Positions 5,455 to 8,094 of a stretch of 8,094 nt of DNA are shown here, one piece after another. The notes under the pieces were generated by a model that had not been told where the DNA came from, did no database searches, and saw nothing but the letters and a program-made list of their open reading frames with translations. Source of the DNA: Clostridiales bacterium (lineage in GTDB: Bacteria > Bacillota > Desulfitobacteriia > Desulfitobacteriales > Desulfitobacteriaceae); assembly GCA_027357125.1 (NCBI GenBank), contig DAHVVW010000081.1:1-8094 (forward strand), read 5' to 3'. Numbering within the stretch: the stretch's first letter is position 1; every line of letters begins with the position of its first letter. The position numbers and the translations under genes were made by a program.

Positions 5455-7617
5455 TCAAGCCTGCACCCCGGCAGCCGAGACATCCCTTAGTGATAAGCTC
5501 ACCCGTTCCCGCTCCCGGTCGATCCCTATAACCCGGACTTTGACAATATCTCCGACCGCAACCACTTCCATCGGATGTTTGATAAATTTCTGGCTCAACT
5601 GGGAAATGTGCACGAGTCCATCGTGCTTAACCCCAATATCTACAAACACACCGAAATCAACGACATTGCGCACTGTCCCTTCCAGGATCATACCCTCAGT
5701 CAAGTCTTCAAGATGAGTGACATCCTTGCGTAAAAGGGGTCGCGGCAAATCTTCTCTGGGATCGCGGCCCGGTCGCTGCAAAGCTCCCAAAATATCTCTT
5801 ACGGTTGGAACCCCCGCATCGAACTCAGCCGCGATTTTTTCCGGCACCAGAGCAGCGAGGGCGGCTCTGACCTCAAGTGGGTGCTGGTTGAGATCAGCAG
5901 TTTTAAAACCGGCCTTATCCAAGATACTTTCAGCAAGTTCGTAGGACTCAGGGTGCACAGGGGTATTCTCCAAAGGATTAGCACCGTCCGGCAAGCGTAT
6001 AAACCCGGCACACTGGATAAACGTTTGCTCTCCCAGCCGTGGAATCTTCTTTAACTCAGCACGGCGTTTAAACTTCCCTTTTTCCTCCCGCCAGGCCACG
6101 ATGTTCTTAGCAACTGCCGGTTTCAGCCCGGCCACATACTGCAGTAAAGATGAGGAAGCAGTGTTAAGGTCTACCCCGACTGCGTTTACACAGGATTCCA
6201 CAACGCCATGCAGAGATTCTTCGAGACGCTTGGGCTGCACATCATGCTGGTATTGCCCAACCCCAACAGCCTTCGGTTCGATCTTCACCAACTCAGCCAA
6301 GGGGTCTTGCAGCCTGCGCGCAATCGAAACCGCACTACGCAGGGAAAGATCAAACTCCGGGAACTCCTCTCCCGCCAGTTTGGAAGCAGAGTACACCGAA
6401 GCCCCGGCTTCGCTCACAATGATATATTCTAAGGCCAGCCCTCTTTCCTTAATCAATTCGGCCACTACTTCTTCAGTTTCGCGCGAAGCTGTGCCGTTGC
6501 CAATGGCAATTAGTTGCACCCCAAACTCCCGCGCGGTCTCAGCCACAATATCTTTGGCTTCTTCCCGCTTTTTCTGCGGCGGATGGGGATAGATTACCCC
6601 TATCTTCAACACCTTGCCAGTCTCATCAACCACTGCCCATTTACATCCGGTGCGAAAGCCCGGGTCCAGGCCCAGGACAATTTTGCCTCTGACAGGGGGC
6701 AGGAGCAGGAGTTGGCGTAAGTTGCCGGCGAATACTTTAATTGCCTGTTCTTCCGCGCGCTCCGACAATTCAGCTCGTATCTCCCGTTCGATCGAAGGAG
6801 CAAGCAGGCGCTTGTAGGAGTCTTCAGCAGCTCGTTTAACCCACAAGGCACATGAACCGGACTTTAGATAACGCCTTTCGATAATTGCCGACATTTCAAG
6901 GAGCGGAACCTCAAGCTTCACACTTAAGTATTCTTCTTGTTCTCCTCGGTTGAGAGCAAGAATGCGATGCGGTGGAATCTTGCGCAGAGGCTCCCGGAAA
7001 TTGTAATACATCTCAAAAGGGGAACGCTCTTCTGCTTTTTTACTATTTGCTGCAATATCACCAAGATTAAAGCTCTGAGCGCGGATCTCTTTCCTTACTG
7101 CCGCATCATCAGAAATTATTTCCGCGATAATATCCAACGCTCCGGCCAAGGCATCTTCAGCTGTCTCCACCCCAAGTTCGGGATTGATGAATTTCACAGC
7201 TTCCACTTCCGGCTTCCCGGCAGCAGGCTGCTCTAAGAGCCATAAAGCAAAGGGTTCCAGCTCTTTCTCCTTCGCCACGGTAGCTCGCGTGCGCCGTTTC
7301 TGTTTATAAGGACGATATAAGTCTTCCACTTCCTGCAGCTTTACCGCAGTAAGGATCTGATTTTTCAACTCATCTGTAAGCTTGCCCTGCTCTTCAATCA
7401 GGCGCAACACCTCATCTTTGCGCTGTTCAAGGTGGCGCAGATATTCAAGGCGTTCCAAAATCCCGCGCAAAGCGTTCTCATCCAATTCCCCTGTTGCTTC
7501 CTTGCGGTAACGCGCAACAAAAGGAATGGTATTACCCGCGTCCAAGAGTTCGACCGCCGCTTTAACCTGCGTGCTCCTAAGTCCAAGTTCCTTTGCAATA
7601 ACCGGTGCGAAATTCAA
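5455..7617 (-). CDS. tex: Tex family S1 RNA-binding / transcription accessory protein
   Basis: Tex is a conserved bacterial nucleic-acid-binding protein related to eukaryotic Spt6, connected with transcription and RNA metabolism. The 720-residue product has normal length and domain order. A helical N-terminal region contains IPFVARYRKEATGELDE (31-47) and LYRPYKQKRRTRATVA (100-115). A YqgF/RNase H-like domain (about 313-440) has VLGLDPGFRTG, AIGNGTASRE and VSEAGASVYSAS. Helix-hairpin-helix repeats lie around 485-560, including LNTASSSLLQYVAGL. A C-terminal S1 domain covers about 639-712, with GTVRNVVDFGVFVDIG and GLVHISQLS. The start is TTG at 7617: the first internal Met is far downstream, while AGGAGGT sits 7 nt before this TTG. 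It is the first gene of a seven-gene minus-strand run, with a likely promoter at 7684-7692. Confidence 0.97.
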   Translation of the reverse strand: MNFAPVIAKELGLRSTQVKAAVELLDAGNTIPFVARYRKEATGELDENALRGILERLEYLRHLEQRKDEVLRLIEEQGKLTDELKNQILTAVKLQEVEDLYRPYKQKRRTRATVAKEKELEPFALWLLEQPAAGKPEVEAVKFINPELGVETAEDALAGALDIIAEIISDDAAVRKEIRAQSFNLGDIAANSKKAEERSPFEMYYNFREPLRKIPPHRILALNRGEQEEYLSVKLEVPLLEMSAIIERRYLKSGSCALWVKRAAEDSYKRLLAPSIEREIRAELSERAEEQAIKVFAGNLRQLLLLPPVRGKIVLGLDPGFRTGCKWAVVDETGKVLKIGVIYPHPPQKKREEAKDIVAETAREFGVQLIAIGNGTASRETEEVVAELIKERGLALEYIIVSEAGASVYSASKLAGEEFPEFDLSLRSAVSIARRLQDPLAELVKIEPKAVGVGQYQHDVQPKRLEESLHGVVESCVNAVGVDLNTASSSLLQYVAGLKPAVAKNIVAWREEKGKFKRRAELKKIPRLGEQTFIQCAGFIRLPDGANPLENTPVHPESYELAESILDKAGFKTADLNQHPLEVRAALAALVPEKIAAEFDAGVPTVRDILGALQRPGRDPREDLPRPLLRKDVTHLEDLTEGMILEGTVRNVVDFGVFVDIGVKHDGLVHISQLSQKFIKHPMEVVAVGDIVKVRVIGIDRERERVSLSLRDVSAAGVQA

Positions 7618-7624
7618 GAACCTT

Positions 7625-7631
7625 ACCTCCT
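7625..7631 (-). promoter_or_regulatory. Ribosome binding site that fixes the TTG start of tex
   Basis: Read on the minus strand this is AGGAGGT, a near-perfect anti-16S match, 7 nt before TTG at 7617. It is the main reason for accepting a TTG start, since the frame has no ATG nearby. Confidence 0.85.
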
Positions 7632-7638
7632 ACCAAAT

Positions 7639-7675
7639 TGCCCTGAAAAAACAGATGAATCAAGGAATCAGGGCA
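7639..7675 (-). promoter_or_regulatory. Hairpin at the 5' end of the tex leader
   Basis: TGCCCTGA (7668-7675 on the minus strand) pairs perfectly over 8 bp with TCAGGGCA (7639-7646), enclosing a 21-nt loop. The expected transcription start is around 7677, so the hairpin would form almost at the extreme 5' end of the mRNA. It ends 7 nt before the ribosome binding site. It could protect the mRNA 5' end from decay or modulate ribosome access. It matches no riboswitch I know, and there is no U-run after it, so it is not a terminator. Confidence 0.55.
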
Positions 7676-7683
7676 TTGCCTAG

Positions 7684-7692
7684 ATTATACCA
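7684..7692 (-). promoter_or_regulatory. Extended -10 promoter for the tex operon
   Basis: On the minus strand the sequence reads TGGTATAAT, an exact -10 hexamer with the TGn extension typical of sigma-A promoters that tolerate a poor -35. The -35 area (about 7707-7712, TTTCTT) is indeed poor. Transcription would begin near 7677 and give a leader of about 60 nt before the tex start. It is the only clear promoter seen upstream of the seven-gene run. Confidence 0.65.
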
Positions 7693-7752
7693 TTCTTCAG
7701 CCGGGGAAGAAAATAAACATTAAATCCGTAGTAATTCCATAATTTCCGTTTT

Positions 7753-7787
7753 GCCGCAGGAAGTCTTAGACTATTGCGGCTCTTTTT
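7753..7787 (+). terminator. Intrinsic-terminator-like hairpin upstream of the DUF3307 gene
   Basis: GCCGCA (7753-7758) pairs with TGCGGC (7775-7780), and inside it AGTC (7762-7765) pairs with GACT (7769-7772) around a TTA loop. TCTTTTT follows directly (7781-7787). This is the standard form of a rho-independent terminator on the plus strand; the minus strand has no U-run. No plus-strand gene lies upstream in the window, so it may attenuate a leader transcript, end a small RNA, or stop transcripts running antisense to tex. Confidence 0.6.
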
Positions 7788-7849
7788 GCTAAAATAATTA
7801 GAAAAAGAAGCTTGACTTATAAATGTAGTGCCTTTCACGGGGTACAGTC

Positions 7850-7856
7850 AGAGGAG
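7850..7856 (+). promoter_or_regulatory. Ribosome binding site of the DUF3307 gene
   Basis: AGAGGAG lies 7 nt before the ATG at 7864 and supports that start. No convincing sigma-A promoter is visible between the hairpin at 7753-7787 and this site. TTGACT at 7812-7817 lacks a -10 at normal spacing. Confidence 0.75.
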
Positions 7857-7863
7857 AAAATTT

Positions 7864-8094
7864 ATGAGTGCATTCGATGCGTTACTACTCGGTCATTTAA
7901 TAGGAGATTTTCTCTTGCAGACGAGCTGGATGGCAGGCAATAAAGCCAAACAAATGCTGCCGCTCCTGGTTCATTCCCTGGTTTATACGGTAAGCATCGG
8001 TGTTTTTGCCTGGGTAACGCTGCACCGTTTTTCCTTTTTGATGCTTGTACTTATTTTCGTTATCCATGTCGTGCTTGACCACCGCACGCTTGTA
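7864..8094 (+). CDS. DUF3307-type membrane protein, N-terminal part (partial)
   Basis: The frame is open from ATG 7864 to the right edge (77 codons), so the gene is cut by the window. The product begins MSAFDALLLGHLIGDFLLQT and continues with SWMAGNKAK, LLVHSLVYT and VIHVVLDHRT. The GHLxGDFLLQT-W-A-K start (His11, Asp15, Gln19), the second histidine (His37) in a hydrophobic helix, and a later HxxxD (His68, Asp72) are the pattern of DUF3307, a small integral membrane family of unknown function. Three hydrophobic helices are visible, at about 4-19, 31-52 and 57-71. It is transcribed divergently from the tex operon across a 246-bp spacer. The family match is from memory; the function is unknown. 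Confidence 0.82.
   Translation, partial: MSAFDALLLGHLIGDFLLQTSWMAGNKAKQMLPLLVHSLVYTVSIGVFAWVTLHRFSFLMLVLIFVIHVVLDHRTLV

Noticed and set aside
5430..5483. Extended N terminus of the EamA transporter starting at 5483
   Set aside because: The extra 18 residues overlap the end of tex and precede a normal MKK start next to the first helix.
6101..6592. Plus-strand 163-codon frame inside tex
   Set aside because: Antisense shadow of the YqgF/HhH region of tex; low-complexity Ser/Ala/Thr-rich product.
7812..7848. Sigma-A promoter TTGACT ... TACAGT for the DUF3307 gene
   Set aside because: The spacing between the elements is 25 bp, too long for a normal promoter.
7897..8082. Minus-strand 61-codon frame at the right edge
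   Set aside because: Antisense to the partial DUF3307 gene, which has a clear ribosome binding site and family motifs.

Overview
The window looks like chromosomal DNA of a Bacillota (Firmicutes) bacterium, most likely a clostridial lineage with intermediate GC content. This is inferred from four things: the gene order tsaE-tsaB-rimI-tsaD, which matches ydiB-ydiC-ydiD-ydiE of Bacillus subtilis; strong AGGAGG-type ribosome binding sites; DnaA boxes of the TTATCCACA type; and protein family members typical of Clostridia. No mobile element, CRISPR array, tRNA or rRNA was seen.

Layout. Positions 1-145 hold the 5' end of a minus-strand gene for a membrane protein that runs off the left edge, possibly a chemotaxis-type receptor. 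Positions 146-557 contain no gene. This stretch has an AT-rich half (about 166-290) and then a dense cluster of nine DnaA-box-like 9-mers (330-503), four of them exact TTATCCACA. A hairpin at 505-550 may end the large operon. From 7617 down to 558 seven genes lie head to tail on the minus strand. In transcription order they are tex (S1-domain nucleic-acid-binding protein), an EamA/DMT-family transporter, a metal-dependent amidohydrolase of the HutI-like group, tsaE, tsaB, rimI and tsaD. Gaps are 50 nt or less and three junctions overlap, so this is very probably one operon. An extended -10 promoter (7684-7692) and a 5'-terminal hairpin precede tex, which starts with TTG. On the plus strand, a terminator-like hairpin at 7753-7787 precedes a partial DUF3307-type membrane protein gene (7864 to the right edge).

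How the genes work together. TsaD, TsaB and TsaE form the bacterial machinery that transfers threonylcarbamoyl to A37 of ANN-decoding tRNAs (t6A). RimI acetylates the N terminus of ribosomal protein S18. Tex is an RNA-binding factor linked to transcription and translation. The core theme is therefore translation fidelity and RNA handling, with two metabolic or transport genes inserted between tex and the t6A block.

The most interesting item is the DnaA-box cluster just downstream of tsaD. Its boxes and adjoining AT-rich tract resemble an origin, but no dnaA or dnaN is present and the operon points towards it. It fits better as a non-origin DnaA-binding cluster. From memory, B. subtilis carries such a cluster in the equivalent position, the gcp(tsaD)-ydiF intergenic region.
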